From: Paludibaculum fermentans
Lineage (GTDB): Bacteria > Acidobacteriota > Terriglobia > Bryobacterales > Bryobacteraceae
DNA length: 64,000 bases
Direction of reading: 5' to 3'
Assembly: GCF_015277775.1 (NCBI RefSeq)
Contig: NZ_CP063849.1
Location: 4,914,001 to 4,978,000, forward strand
The notes under the pieces were generated by a model. It saw only the letters and a list, made by a program, of their open reading frames with translations, made no database searches and had not been told where the DNA came from. Shown piece after piece: positions 7,437 to 15,621 of this stretch (its first letter is position 1; each line of letters begins with the position of its first letter). The position numbers and the translations under genes were made by a program.

Positions 7437-9391
7437 TTCGTGTCTTTCCGCGTGTAGGGATTCTGGCGGTACTTGGCCGCCTCTTCCTGCGCGCCCTGCG
7501 TATTGTCCTTGGTGCGGATGGCCAACGTGTACTCGTTGACCGCGCGTTCCCGCTGCTGGGTCACGTCGAAGATCTTACCCATATTGATGTGGCTCCAGAC
7601 CTCGGTCCATTTGGGTTCGTTGTCGCCGTTCAGCGCCTCGCGGAACTCGTTCACGGCCGATTGGTAGTTGCCCTGCAAGAAGAACACCTCACCCACCCGG
7701 TAGTGAGCCAATGAACTGGTCTTCATCACCTCCAGCGCCTTCTGGTACTCGCGGAGCGCCTCGTTGTACTCCGAGATCTCGACGAACTGCTCGCCGCGCC
7801 GGATCGCCACCGCCACCCGCATCGCCGGGCTCAGCCGCAGCATGCGGCCATTCGGGTCGATCGTTACCTTGCGCGGTTTGCCGAAAGTGTCCACCGAGAA
7901 ATCGGTCGTCGGCCCCACCACGTCCACACGCTTGTCTTCCGGGTTCCCTTCCGTCTCAATGCGGAGTTCCACCGGCATTCGGAATGTGTCGAGATCCTGC
8001 GTGATCTTCCCCATCACCCGGAAGCCCTTCTGGGTCCGATAGATGGTGTAGTCCATCTTAAATTCGGGTGCGCCGGTCGACTCGAGCCATTGGATGAAGA
8101 AACCCTGCAGGTTCTGACCGCCGGCCGCCTCGGCCACCTTCCGGAAATCGTCGGTCGAGATCGGCTTGTTGGTGTACTGGTCCATCACCGACTTCAGCGT
8201 CTTCTGGAAGGCCGCGTCGCCGATGATCCAGCGCAGCATATTGTATGTGGCCGCGCCTTTGCTGCCCGTCACCGCGAAGAACTCCGGCGAATAGTCGTCG
8301 TAGCGCGCCGCCTGGCGCACCGGAGCGTCGGTCACGGTCAACGCATCCACATACAGATCGTGGATCTCCGACTCCAACGCCGAAGGACCATTCAGGTGCT
8401 CCTGGTACATGATCTCCGCATACCGGGCCATCCCGTTCACGATCCAGATGTGGTTCCGGTTCACCGGCGAGATCAGGTTACCGAACCATTGCCGCGTGAT
8501 CTGGTTGCTCAGCAGCCGCTGGGAGGGCTGCTTGCCGATGCCGGCCGGCGACAGGAAGAGGATGCCGGGCGCCGAGTAACCATTCGGAGCGCCCTCCCCG
8601 CTCTCCACCAGCGTCAGGTTCTTCTGCGGCGGGACGCCATAGATGCCGGTGAAAAAGTTCATCTGCTTGGCGGTCTCTTCGCCAATCGCCTGGGCCACGC
8701 CCTGCTTGTCGGCCTCGAACCAGATATCGGTTGTCACACCTTCCGCACTGATTCGTTTGGCCGTGCCTTTTACGAGAGCCAGGCTGCCGTAGAAGCCGGG
8801 CTGCGTCGATTTGAACAGCGTTCCGCCCTGCCCTGGCAATTCCAGGCCGCTGCTCAACACCTTAAAGCCGGCCGGGGCTGAAACCGTCAGCTCCATCTGG
8901 TACCGGTCCGTCGTGTAGCCGCTGATGGGGAACCAGCGTGCGGGGTACATCAGGTAGGCATGGTCGGCCTTGATCGCCGCGAAGTTGATGCCGTAGACCG
9001 GCGATTCCTCGGTCCCGCTGAGCCGTCCGCTGTAGTCGAAGGCCAGCGTCGCCGGAGTTCCCTTCGCCAGGGGTTGAGGAAAGTTCACACGCACGGAATA
9101 GTCCTGGTTGCCCCTGGTGGTCTGTAGCGTCTGGCCTGTCCCGTCGGTCACGCTATTCAGGTTCAGTGCGTTATTCAGCTCAAAGGTGACCGTGCTGACG
9201 CGGTCCTCCTGCGGGGTAAACGTCACCAGCGCCTTCGCGGACACCGTCTGCTGCACGGGATCCAAGGTGGCCTGAATCTTGTAGGAGTCCACGTCAATCG
9301 CGGCCCGGCGATCCGGCTGCGCGGACGCAGTCGCGGCCAGGACCACCAGCACGGCGGTCAGTTTATTCACTAGTAGTGCGGGGGACTTCAT
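7433..9391 (-). CDS. Catalytically dead M1-peptidase-like protein with C-terminal TPRs
   Basis: 652-residue exported protein (signal peptide ending ATASAQ at about 25) with the architecture of an M1 (gluzincin) aminopeptidase. There is an N-terminal beta-sandwich (about 30-215), a peptidase-like domain (about 225-450), a beta segment, and TPR repeats (about 545-640, for example YNEALREYQKALEV). The zinc site HExxH...E is replaced: residues 296-300 read NQITR, directly before the conserved QWFGN, and the third ligand, expected in NEG, is Asn319 in VNG. Both His, the catalytic Glu and the distal Glu are therefore changed, so hydrolysis is not expected. The GAMEN-like segment is also altered (GEGAPNGYSAPG). 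Its ATG overlaps the lpxB stop as ATGA, so the two are probably co-translated. A periplasmic binding or scaffold role is inferred. Confidence 0.78.
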   Translation of the reverse strand: MKSPALLVNKLTAVLVVLAATASAQPDRRAAIDVDSYKIQATLDPVQQTVSAKALVTFTPQEDRVSTVTFELNNALNLNSVTDGTGQTLQTTRGNQDYSVRVNFPQPLAKGTPATLAFDYSGRLSGTEESPVYGINFAAIKADHAYLMYPARWFPISGYTTDRYQMELTVSAPAGFKVLSSGLELPGQGGTLFKSTQPGFYGSLALVKGTAKRISAEGVTTDIWFEADKQGVAQAIGEETAKQMNFFTGIYGVPPQKNLTLVESGEGAPNGYSAPGILFLSPAGIGKQPSQRLLSNQITRQWFGNLISPVNRNHIWIVNGMARYAEIMYQEHLNGPSALESEIHDLYVDALTVTDAPVRQAARYDDYSPEFFAVTGSKGAATYNMLRWIIGDAAFQKTLKSVMDQYTNKPISTDDFRKVAEAAGGQNLQGFFIQWLESTGAPEFKMDYTIYRTQKGFRVMGKITQDLDTFRMPVELRIETEGNPEDKRVDVVGPTTDFSVDTFGKPRKVTIDPNGRMLRLSPAMRVAVAIRRGEQFVEISEYNEALREYQKALEVMKTSSLAHYRVGEVFFLQGNYQSAVNEFREALNGDNEPKWTEVWSHINMGKIFDVTQQRERAVNEYTLAIRTKDNTQGAQEEAAKYRQNPYTRKDTN

Positions 9392-10539
9392 CGTACTTCC
9401 TCTTTGATGGACGCCAGGACCCGCCGGGCGGATTCTTCCATCGGGTCATGGCCGGTCTGGAGCGCCGAACGCACCGCCGCCAGTTCCTCTTTCATCTTCG
9501 CCACGGACTCCGGCGAGTCCAGCAACCGAAGCGTCTCCGTGGCCAGACCTTGGCCCGTCATATCCTGTTGAATCAATTCGGCCACCACCTTGCGGCCCGC
9601 CACCAGGTTCACCATGGAAAAGTAAGGCACTTTCACCAGCAGCTTGCCGAGCACCCAGGAGACCGGGGTCACTTTGTAGAAGGTTACCATCGGCGCCCCC
9701 AGCAGCGCGGCTTCCATGGTCACCGTCCCGCTGGCCGCCAGGGTTACGGTTGAGTGGGCCATGGCATCCCAGGTTTCCCCTTCCGTCATCTTCACGGTTC
9801 CATCGCCGGTAAGCGCGTCGAAGAACCCGGAGCCGAAGCGCTCCGCCGTGCCGGCTGGTGCGGCCAGTAGGAAAGTGCACGCGCGCCGGGCCGCGATCCG
9901 GCCCACCGCGTCGCGCAATGTGGGCAAATGCCGCGCGATCTCTCCTCGCCGGCTGCCGGGACAAAGTGTGATCAATGGACGATCCCCAGGAATCCGATGC
10001 TTGCGGAAGAAATCCTCCCGGCTGAACCGCGGCCCGATAATCCGGGCCAGCGGATGACCAATGTAATACGCGTCCACGCCGCACTGCCGGAAGAAATTCT
10101 CCTCGAAGGGAAAGATGCAGTGCAGTTCTCTCACGTTTCGTTGGAGTTGCCTGACCCGTCCTTCCCGCCACGCCCAAGCCTGGGGCGCCACCAGGTAGTA
10201 GACAGGAATCCCGCGCCGGTGGAGTTGCCGGGCCAGGCGAAGGTGAAAGTCAGGGCTATCGGTGAGAATCGCCAGGTCAGGACGCTCGCGTTCCGCGGCC
10301 GCGATCAACTTGCGGTATTCCCCGTAAATCCTTGGTATGTGGTGCAATACCTCGACCAACCCCACGACGGACAGGCTGGCGGCGTCCACCACGGTGCGCA
10401 CTCCGGCGGCGCGCATCTCCAGCCCGGTGCAGCCGAAAAAGTCGGCATCCGGCCGCTGCCGGCGCAAGGCGGCGACCACGCCGGCCGCGTAGCGGTCGCC
10501 CGATGCCTCCCCCGCCGACACCAGAATCTTTAAGGACAC
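9388..10539 (-). CDS. lpxB: Lipid-A-disaccharide synthase
   Basis: 383-residue LpxB, a GT19 glycosyltransferase that joins UDP-2,3-diacylglucosamine to lipid X, giving the tetraacyl disaccharide of lipid A at the inner face of the cytoplasmic membrane. Visible family blocks are GEASGDRYAAG at 10-20, LTDSPDFHLRLA at about 92-103, VAPQAWAW at 117-124, GHPLA at 161-165 and CPGSRRGEI at 193-201. Length matches the family. The start is GTG at 10539; a -10-like TAGACT ends seven bases upstream and no Shine-Dalgarno is seen. Other lipid A genes are not in the window. The only partner in this transcription unit is the M1-like gene, overlapped by four bases. Confidence 0.94.
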   Translation of the reverse strand: MSLKILVSAGEASGDRYAAGVVAALRRQRPDADFFGCTGLEMRAAGVRTVVDAASLSVVGLVEVLHHIPRIYGEYRKLIAAAERERPDLAILTDSPDFHLRLARQLHRRGIPVYYLVAPQAWAWREGRVRQLQRNVRELHCIFPFEENFFRQCGVDAYYIGHPLARIIGPRFSREDFFRKHRIPGDRPLITLCPGSRRGEIARHLPTLRDAVGRIAARRACTFLLAAPAGTAERFGSGFFDALTGDGTVKMTEGETWDAMAHSTVTLAASGTVTMEAALLGAPMVTFYKVTPVSWVLGKLLVKVPYFSMVNLVAGRKVVAELIQQDMTGQGLATETLRLLDSPESVAKMKEELAAVRSALQTGHDPMEESARRVLASIKEEVR

Positions 10540-10546
10540 AAGACAT

Positions 10547-10552
10547 AGTCTA
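10547..10552 (-). promoter_or_regulatory. -10 element for lpxB (leaderless start)
   Basis: On the minus strand TAGACT ends seven bases before the GTG start of lpxB. No ribosome binding site lies between. No good -35 is seen, so this is a tentative call supported mainly by the same arrangement at other genes here. Confidence 0.3.
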
Positions 10553-10601
10553 ACGTCAGGTCTTCTTGAATCTCTCTGGTAGACTGGAGTTGCCAGTGAA
10601 A

Positions 10602-11360
10602 ATGCCAGCGCAGAATCCCCTGCAAAGCCTTAATTTGGGGCAGTTCGCCGATCGCTTCCGGAACGAGATGATCCCGCTCGGAAGCCGGTTCTGCTATTTC
10701 TGCGCCTCCGTAGCCCTCAGCGAAGAGGACTTGCGGGAGTACCTTGACGAGCCGGTGGCCGCCCTGCCGCCCGTCATTGCCGCGCGTCTGCCTGAGATCC
10801 GGATCCTGCTTGTTCCCTATCTGGAAAGGGGCGAAACCGCCAGGACCACGCAGGCTGACGGCCCCATGGTCTCGACCGAGAAACCCCAGGATTCACGCGC
10901 CGTCGCCTTCGGATCGCTGCTCACCGGGGCCGGCGCCGTCTTCGCCTTCGCGGTGAAAGACACTGAAGTGGCCGACTACCACTACCGCTTCTACCGCGGA
11001 ATCGCCGAGCTACTCGCCGGTAAGACAGGCAAGGACATCCCGCCCGGGTACGCTCAACTGCTCGCAGAGGAGTTGGCCAAGGGCGCCCACGGCGAAGTCG
11101 ACGAAGACTCCTGGCAGCGCAAGTTGGAACTCGAGGACAAGGACAAGAAAGCACTCCGTCCGACGAAAGCGATGAAGGCCTACATTCGCCAGAGCTTCGT
11201 CGATACGCTCACCTTGTATATGCACGGCGTCTGCTGTGATATCGATGTCGAGACCGGTCCGCGCCAGTTGCCGTCCAATCTGCTGCGCCGCCGCCTGAAG
11301 CTGTTCAAGGATCTTTACCCGCCACCGGTGGGGTACGCCGTGTTCCCAGAGGACCTGTAG
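10602..11360 (+). CDS. Conserved-looking protein of unknown function
   Basis: 252-residue soluble protein I cannot assign. It has no signal peptide or membrane helix. The N-terminal part contains an aromatic/cysteine patch (RFCYFCASVAL at about 30), and Cys pairs recur near the end (GVCCDID). The middle is charged and helical (LELEDKDKKALRPTKAMKAYI) and the last 30 residues are basic then proline-rich (LLRRRLKLFKDLYPPP). The ATG at 10602 has GGAG twelve bases upstream; GTG at 10596 or TTG at 10566 in the same frame are alternatives, and a -10-like TAGACT lies at 10579-10584. It is divergent from lpxB. Confidence 0.6.
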   Translation: MPAQNPLQSLNLGQFADRFRNEMIPLGSRFCYFCASVALSEEDLREYLDEPVAALPPVIAARLPEIRILLVPYLERGETARTTQADGPMVSTEKPQDSRAVAFGSLLTGAGAVFAFAVKDTEVADYHYRFYRGIAELLAGKTGKDIPPGYAQLLAEELAKGAHGEVDEDSWQRKLELEDKDKKALRPTKAMKAYIRQSFVDTLTLYMHGVCCDIDVETGPRQLPSNLLRRRLKLFKDLYPPPVGYAVFPEDL

Positions 11361-11393
11361 TTAGCAGACCAGATTCTTTGCGTCACAAAGTAC

Positions 11394-11422
11394 TTGACGA
11401 TCCTGACGCCCTGTGATCCAAT
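11394..11422 (+). promoter_or_regulatory. Promoter for membrane protein/regulator/uppS run
   Basis: TTGACG (11394-11399), 17-base spacer, TCCAAT (11417-11422). The -10 ends six bases before the GTG at 11429 and no Shine-Dalgarno is present, so the transcript would start at or close to the start codon. Confidence 0.42.
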
Positions 11423-11428
11423 GGATCC

Positions 11429-12019
11429 GTGGGACAAGTAGAACCAATCCCCATTCACGATCACGCGCTGGAAAACCTGCGCTACATCCGTTCCGCCATG
11501 GAACGCGCCGGCTCGTTTACCGCGGTGCCTGGACTGGGCGGAATGGTCATGGGTGCATCCGCGCTGCCCGCCGCCTGGTACGCGCACCGCCAGACTGGCC
11601 CTGAAGGCTGGATCACCGTCTGGCTCACTGAGATGGTACTGGCCGTGGCGATCGGGTCGCTGGCGATGGTGCACAAGGCGCGCCGCTCGGGCGCCCCGCT
11701 GTGGTGCGACGCCGGACGCAAGTTTGCGCTCGGATTTGCCCCGCCCATCCTGGCCGGCGCGCTGCTGACCTGGCCGCTTTACCAGGCCGGCCTGCTGCAC
11801 ATTGTCGCGGCTGCCTGGCTGATGCTTTATGGCGCAGCCGTGGTGGCCGGCGGAGCATTCTCCGTCCGCATCATCCCGGCCATGGGCGCCGCTTACTTTG
11901 CGCTGGGGCTCATTGCCATGCTTGCCCCGCCCGACTTGAAAGACTTACCCTTGGCCGCCGGCTTCGGCGGTCTCCACCTGGTGTTCGGATTCTGGATTTA
12001 TAGGAGGTACGGTGGCTAA
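11429..12019 (+). CDS. Six-helix membrane protein paired with winged-helix regulator
   Basis: 196-residue integral membrane protein of unknown function. A short soluble N-terminus (with HDHALENLRYIRSAMERAGSFTAVPG) is followed by about six hydrophobic segments, the first containing GLGGMVMGASALPAAWYA and the last [17 protein letters not shown]. The start is GTG; there is no ribosome binding site but a promoter ends six bases upstream. The 3' end overlaps the next gene by eight bases, and the SD of that gene is inside this coding sequence. Coupling to a DNA-binding protein suggests the membrane protein senses something or controls the regulator; this is inference from order only. Confidence 0.68.
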   Translation: MGQVEPIPIHDHALENLRYIRSAMERAGSFTAVPGLGGMVMGASALPAAWYAHRQTGPEGWITVWLTEMVLAVAIGSLAMVHKARRSGAPLWCDAGRKFALGFAPPILAGALLTWPLYQAGLLHIVAAAWLMLYGAAVVAGGAFSVRIIPAMGAAYFALGLIAMLAPPDLKDLPLAAGFGGLHLVFGFWIYRRYGG

Positions 12020-12380
12020 AGCGGCACGCAAGCTCGACCCCTCCGGTGACGACGTTCGCCTGGCGTCGGTACAGCAGGATATCCCGCAGCTCGACCGGCT
12101 CATCCACGAGAAGCTGCGCCTCGGCATCGTCAGCGCCCTCGCGGCGGCGCCCACGCTCACATTCTCAAACTTAAAGAAATTGCTCGATACCACCGATGGC
12201 AACCTCAGCGTCCACGCCCGGAAGCTGGAAGAGGCCGGCTATATCGTGTGTGAAAAGTCGTTTGAAGGTCGGGTACCCAAGTCGGAATACAAGCTAACCG
12301 CCGACGGCAAGAAAGCGCTGGAACGCTACCTCGACCACATGGAAGCCCTGGTACGGGCCATGCGGGGCCCGCGTGTCTGA
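12012..12380 (+). CDS. Winged-helix transcriptional regulator (HTH_34 / MarR-like)
   Basis: 122-residue DNA-binding protein with one winged helix-turn-helix domain. The recognition region is [30 protein letters not shown] at about 50-79, typical of PF13601-type regulators that resemble ArsR/MarR. The wing follows as [18 protein letters not shown]. The start is GTG at 12012, preceded by a strong TAGGAGGT at 12001-12008. It overlaps the membrane protein gene by eight bases and uppS by eight bases, so the three are probably translated from one mRNA. It lacks an obvious ligand domain; control could come from the partner membrane protein or by dimerisation. Confidence 0.82.
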   Translation: MAKAARKLDPSGDDVRLASVQQDIPQLDRLIHEKLRLGIVSALAAAPTLTFSNLKKLLDTTDGNLSVHARKLEEAGYIVCEKSFEGRVPKSEYKLTADGKKALERYLDHMEALVRAMRGPRV

Positions 12381-13077
12381 TTTTCCCGGCAATGCGATGA
12401 ACGATAACTCTTCGCGGCTGCACGTCGCACTCATCATGGATGGCAATGGACGCTGGGCCCAGGCCCGCGGCTGGCCGCGAACGGCCGGCCATCGCGCGGG
12501 TGCGGAAACCGTCCGCCGGGTGGTAGAAGCCGCCCCGGATCTCGGCATCGGCACCATCACGCTCTACGCCTTCTCCGCGGACAACTGGAAGCGCCCACAG
12601 TCCGAGGTGTCCACTCTCTTCCGCCTGTTCGCACGCTATATGCGGCAGGAAGCGGAGAAGCTCCGCAAGGAGGGTGTCCGCTTCGAGGTCATCGGCCGCC
12701 GCGACCGGCTGGCCGGGCCACTGGTCTCGCTGATTGAAGAGACCGAAGCCCATACCAGCGCCTGCACGCGCCTACATCTACGGGTGGCTATTGATTACTC
12801 CTCCCGGGATGCCATCCTGCGCGCGGTCGAAGCCGGGGCGCGGGACAAACAAAGCCTGTCGGCGGCCCTGGGCCCCGACGTGGACCTGCTGATCCGCACC
12901 AGCGGTGAGCAGCGCCTGAGCGACTTCCTGCTGTGGGAGTGCGCCTATGCCGAGTTCCATTTCACCGAAGTCGCCTGGCCGGAACTGACCGCCGCGGACC
13001 TGCGCCTCGCGCTGGACGACTTCCGTTCCCGCCAACGCCGCTTTGGCGCCGTCACTCCACTACAAGCCGTGCGATAG
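12373..13077 (+). CDS. uppS: Isoprenyl transferase (undecaprenyl diphosphate synthase)
   Basis: 234-residue cis-prenyltransferase that condenses isopentenyl diphosphate units onto an allylic primer, giving the undecaprenyl carrier lipid for peptidoglycan and surface polysaccharides. The diphosphate-binding signature IMDGNGRWA is at 21-29 with catalytic Asp23, SADNWKRP follows at 68-75, and the C-terminal block [20 protein letters not shown] is intact. It is slightly shorter than the usual 240-250 residues. The GTG at 12373 overlaps the regulator gene; an internal ATG at 12397 would also leave the whole domain. Here uppS is not next to cdsA or dxr, its usual partners, but behind a membrane protein and winged-helix pair. 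Confidence 0.92.
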   Translation: MSDFPGNAMNDNSSRLHVALIMDGNGRWAQARGWPRTAGHRAGAETVRRVVEAAPDLGIGTITLYAFSADNWKRPQSEVSTLFRLFARYMRQEAEKLRKEGVRFEVIGRRDRLAGPLVSLIEETEAHTSACTRLHLRVAIDYSSRDAILRAVEAGARDKQSLSAALGPDVDLLIRTSGEQRLSDFLLWECAYAEFHFTEVAWPELTAADLRLALDDFRSRQRRFGAVTPLQAVR

Positions 13078-13080
13078 AAT
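13075..13080 (+). promoter_or_regulatory. -10 element for NIPSNAP gene (leaderless start)
   Basis: TAGAAT (five of six matches to TATAAT) overlaps the uppS stop and ends nine bases before the ATG at 13090. There is no Shine-Dalgarno. A matching -35 is not evident. Confidence 0.35.
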
Positions 13081-13089
13081 CGCGTCATC

Positions 13090-13869
13090 ATGCAACGCCG
13101 CAGTTTCGTGGCCGGCGCCGCCGGCGCATCTTTTATGACATCCGCACAGGCTCAATCGAAATCACCCTCCATACTCGAGTTGCGCTATTTCCGCCTGCGC
13201 AACACGATGGACAACCAGAAGGGCAGGGTCTCCGACTTCCTCAGCAACGCCGTCGTGGCCGCCCTGCAGCGCGCCGGATCCGGCCCGGTGGGCCTGTTCA
13301 GCAGTTCCATCGGCCCGGACACGCCCTACATTCTCTTGATGGTCCAGCACCCGAATATCGCCGCATTTGAAACCTGCTGGGACAAGATGAACGCCGATGA
13401 GGCGATACTTGCAGCCGCCCGGCCCCTGAACCTGAATCCCGCGCTGCCGTTCGAGCGCATGGACGTCCAGCTTCTGCGCGGCTTCAAGGGATTCCCTGCC
13501 GTGGAACTGCCGCCCGGCGATGCCAAGCGCCCCGGCCGGATCTTTGAACTGCGCACCTACGAATCGAATACGCCTGCCTCGCTCGCCAAGAAGATCGGCA
13601 TGTTCGAGAACGGTGAGATCGAAATCTTCCGCAAGTATGGCCTGCTGCCGGTGTTCTTCGGCGAGACGCTGGTTGGACCCAAGATGCCGAACCTCACCTA
13701 CATGGTGGCGTTCGACAACCTCGCTGCCCGCGAAGCCAACTGGAAGGCTTTTGCCACGAGCCCCGAGTGGGGCAAGCTGCGCGTCACTCCGGGCCTCAGC
13801 GACGGTGAGACCGTCTCGAATATCTCGAACGTCCTGCTGACGCCCATGCCCGGTTCGCAGATCCGCTAG
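13090..13869 (+). CDS. Tat-exported NIPSNAP family protein
   Basis: 259-residue protein with two NIPSNAP-type ferredoxin-like domains: residues about 28-125 (ILELRYFRLRNTMDNQ) and about 150-255 (IFELRTYESNTPASLAKK, LVGPKMPNLTYMVAFDNLAAREANW). NIPSNAP proteins are small alpha/beta dimers of unclear role. The N-terminus is a short twin-arginine signal (MQRRSFVAGAAGA, cleavage near AQA), so the protein is folded before export to the periplasm. This exported form is common in soil acidobacteria and planctomycetes as far as I know. It follows uppS by 12 bases but may have its own promoter. It converges on the ECF42 gene, overlapping it by four bases. Confidence 0.85.
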   Translation: MQRRSFVAGAAGASFMTSAQAQSKSPSILELRYFRLRNTMDNQKGRVSDFLSNAVVAALQRAGSGPVGLFSSSIGPDTPYILLMVQHPNIAAFETCWDKMNADEAILAAARPLNLNPALPFERMDVQLLRGFKGFPAVELPPGDAKRPGRIFELRTYESNTPASLAKKIGMFENGEIEIFRKYGLLPVFFGETLVGPKMPNLTYMVAFDNLAAREANWKAFATSPEWGKLRVTPGLSDGETVSNISNVLLTPMPGSQIR

Positions 13870-15158
13870 CCGTTCTCCGCGGCGGCGCCGTCCAGGGTGC
13901 CGCCGCACTCCCTCAGCTTTCTCTTCAGGAATCGCCGTTCGGGCTCGCAGCAGCGGCGCTCCAAGGCCGCCTGGAAACACCGCGCGGCAGCAGCATTCTC
14001 TCCCAGTTCCAGCAACAGGTGTCCGCGGACCGCGAGATACAGGTAGTAGCTCTGCATCTTGACGTCCTGCGACAACGGCTCCAGCGCAGCGAATCCTTCC
14101 GCCGCGCCATGCACTTTGGCAGTCGCCACAGCCCGGTTCAGCGCCACCACAGGAGACGAGTTCAATTTGAAAAGCTGGCCGTAGAGCTCCAGGATCAGCG
14201 GCCAGTCGATGGCATGCATTCCGGTGGCCCGGGCGTGCGTGGCCGCGATCGCCGCCTGCACGTGGAACTCGGTGACTTCGTCGCCCGCCATCGACAGGTC
14301 GAACTCGCGGAAGCCCATGGCGATCAGGTGCTGATCCCAACGGCCGCGGTCCTGCTCTTCCAGCAGGATCAGGTCGCCGGCTTCGTCCGTGCGGGCAGAC
14401 AGGCGCGCCGCCTGGAGAGCCATCATCGCCACCAGCGCATGCACGCGCGGATTCGCGATGGACGACCGCGCCATCAACCAGCCCAGCCGCAGTGCTTCCG
14501 TGCAGAGATCCTGGCGGATCAGGTCTTCCCCTTCGTGCGCGGCGTAGCCCTCATTGAACAGGAAGTAGACGACGTCCGTGGCGGCGACAAGACGCTCAGC
14601 CAGCTCCCTGCCGCTGGGGATCTCGAGGGTCAGACCCTTATCACGGATCTGCTTCTTGGCGCGGACCAGGCGTTGGGCGATGGCCGCTTCGTCGGCCAGG
14701 AACGCCCGGGCGATCTCGCGGACACTGAAGCCACCGGCGATCTTGAGACTCAGCGCGATGCTTGCATCACGGCCGATCTCGGGATGGCAGCACATGAAGA
14801 TCAAGCGCAGCTCGTCGTCGCGGAGCTGCTCCTCGAAATCCGGATCGGTCTCGTTGAGCTGCACGGGACGATCGAGCTCGGCCGTAAGAATTTCAGCTTT
14901 GCCTCCGGCCATGCGGCGGTGGCGGACGGCGTCCAGGGCGGCGTTGCGCGCTACGCGAAACAGCCAGGCTTCGGGGTTCTCGGGCAGGCCTTTGTAAGGC
15001 CACGACTGAAGTGCCTTCAGCATGGCCTCCTGCACCATCTCCTCGGCGAGGTCCAGGTGGGCCGGACCGAGCAGGCGCACAAGATGCGCCACGATCCGGC
15101 CTGCCTGGTGCCGGAACAGGTGTTCCAGCAGGACTCTGGTCTCCGGGGCGCCGCTCAC
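13866..15158 (-). CDS. ECF42-type RNA polymerase sigma factor with C-terminal TPR-like extension
   Basis: 430-residue extracytoplasmic-function sigma factor. Region 2 lies at about 10-80 (HLDLAEEMVQEAMLKAL, ENPEAWLFRVARNAALD) and region 4 at about 110-175 (LSLKIAGGFSVREIARAFLADEAAIAQRLVRAKKQIR). A long helical extension starts with the hallmark FNEGY at 201-205, then resembles DUF6596 and TPR-like repeats. This size and extension, plus the adjacent DGPF/YCII gene, define the ECF42 group, which has no classical anti-sigma factor; the extension is thought to be needed for activity. The ATG overlaps the stop of the YCII gene by four bases, giving a coupled pair. The target promoters are unknown. 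Confidence 0.92.
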   Translation of the reverse strand: MSGAPETRVLLEHLFRHQAGRIVAHLVRLLGPAHLDLAEEMVQEAMLKALQSWPYKGLPENPEAWLFRVARNAALDAVRHRRMAGGKAEILTAELDRPVQLNETDPDFEEQLRDDELRLIFMCCHPEIGRDASIALSLKIAGGFSVREIARAFLADEAAIAQRLVRAKKQIRDKGLTLEIPSGRELAERLVAATDVVYFLFNEGYAAHEGEDLIRQDLCTEALRLGWLMARSSIANPRVHALVAMMALQAARLSARTDEAGDLILLEEQDRGRWDQHLIAMGFREFDLSMAGDEVTEFHVQAAIAATHARATGMHAIDWPLILELYGQLFKLNSSPVVALNRAVATAKVHGAAEGFAALEPLSQDVKMQSYYLYLAVRGHLLLELGENAAAARCFQAALERRCCEPERRFLKRKLRECGGTLDGAAAENG

Positions 15159-15490
15159 ATCTCGAAGATCTGGCGCACTTCAATGGTGCCGTGCTCGAGA
15201 TGGGGGTGATCCATGCTCAACTGCACCGCCTCTTCGTAGCTGGCGGCCTCGATGGTGTAGAAGCCGCCCATCATTTCCTTGGTCTCGCTGTAGGGGCCAT
15301 CGGTCACACGCGGACCTTCGGGCGTGTGGCGGATGACCTTGCCCGGCTCCTCCGTCAGGCGTTTGCCGCCGCGATTGATGGGCTTCTTGGCCCAGGCCAT
15401 GTATTTCTCGATGGCCGTCTGCATCTCTTCCGGGCTGAGCTTGGCCCAGCCGGTGGGATCTTCGTGAAGCAACAGCATGTACTGAGGCAT
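15155..15490 (-). CDS. YCII-related DGPF-domain protein
   Basis: 111-residue single-domain member of the YCII/DGPF family (PF03795). The name motif appears as DGPY at 64-67, within VTDGPYSETKEMMGGFYTIEA. The fold is a ferredoxin-like barrel related to muconolactone isomerase; its biochemical role is not known. Such genes are the standard neighbours of ECF42 sigma factors, often in several copies; here there is one. An AGGAGAG ribosome binding site precedes the ATG. It is first in the two-gene unit and overlaps the sigma gene by ATGA. Confidence 0.9.
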   Translation of the reverse strand: MPQYMLLLHEDPTGWAKLSPEEMQTAIEKYMAWAKKPINRGGKRLTEEPGKVIRHTPEGPRVTDGPYSETKEMMGGFYTIEAASYEEAVQLSMDHPHLEHGTIEVRQIFEM

Positions 15491-15621
15491 ATGGTTCTCT
15501 CCTGCTTGTACTCGTGAATCTGAAACCGCGGCGGCCGTTCAGCCGGTGGCGGGATGCCCGCCGCGTCCGCAGTAATAACGAGCCAGCTTTCCGGGAATCG
15601 ACATACCGGCGGAAGAAATCT

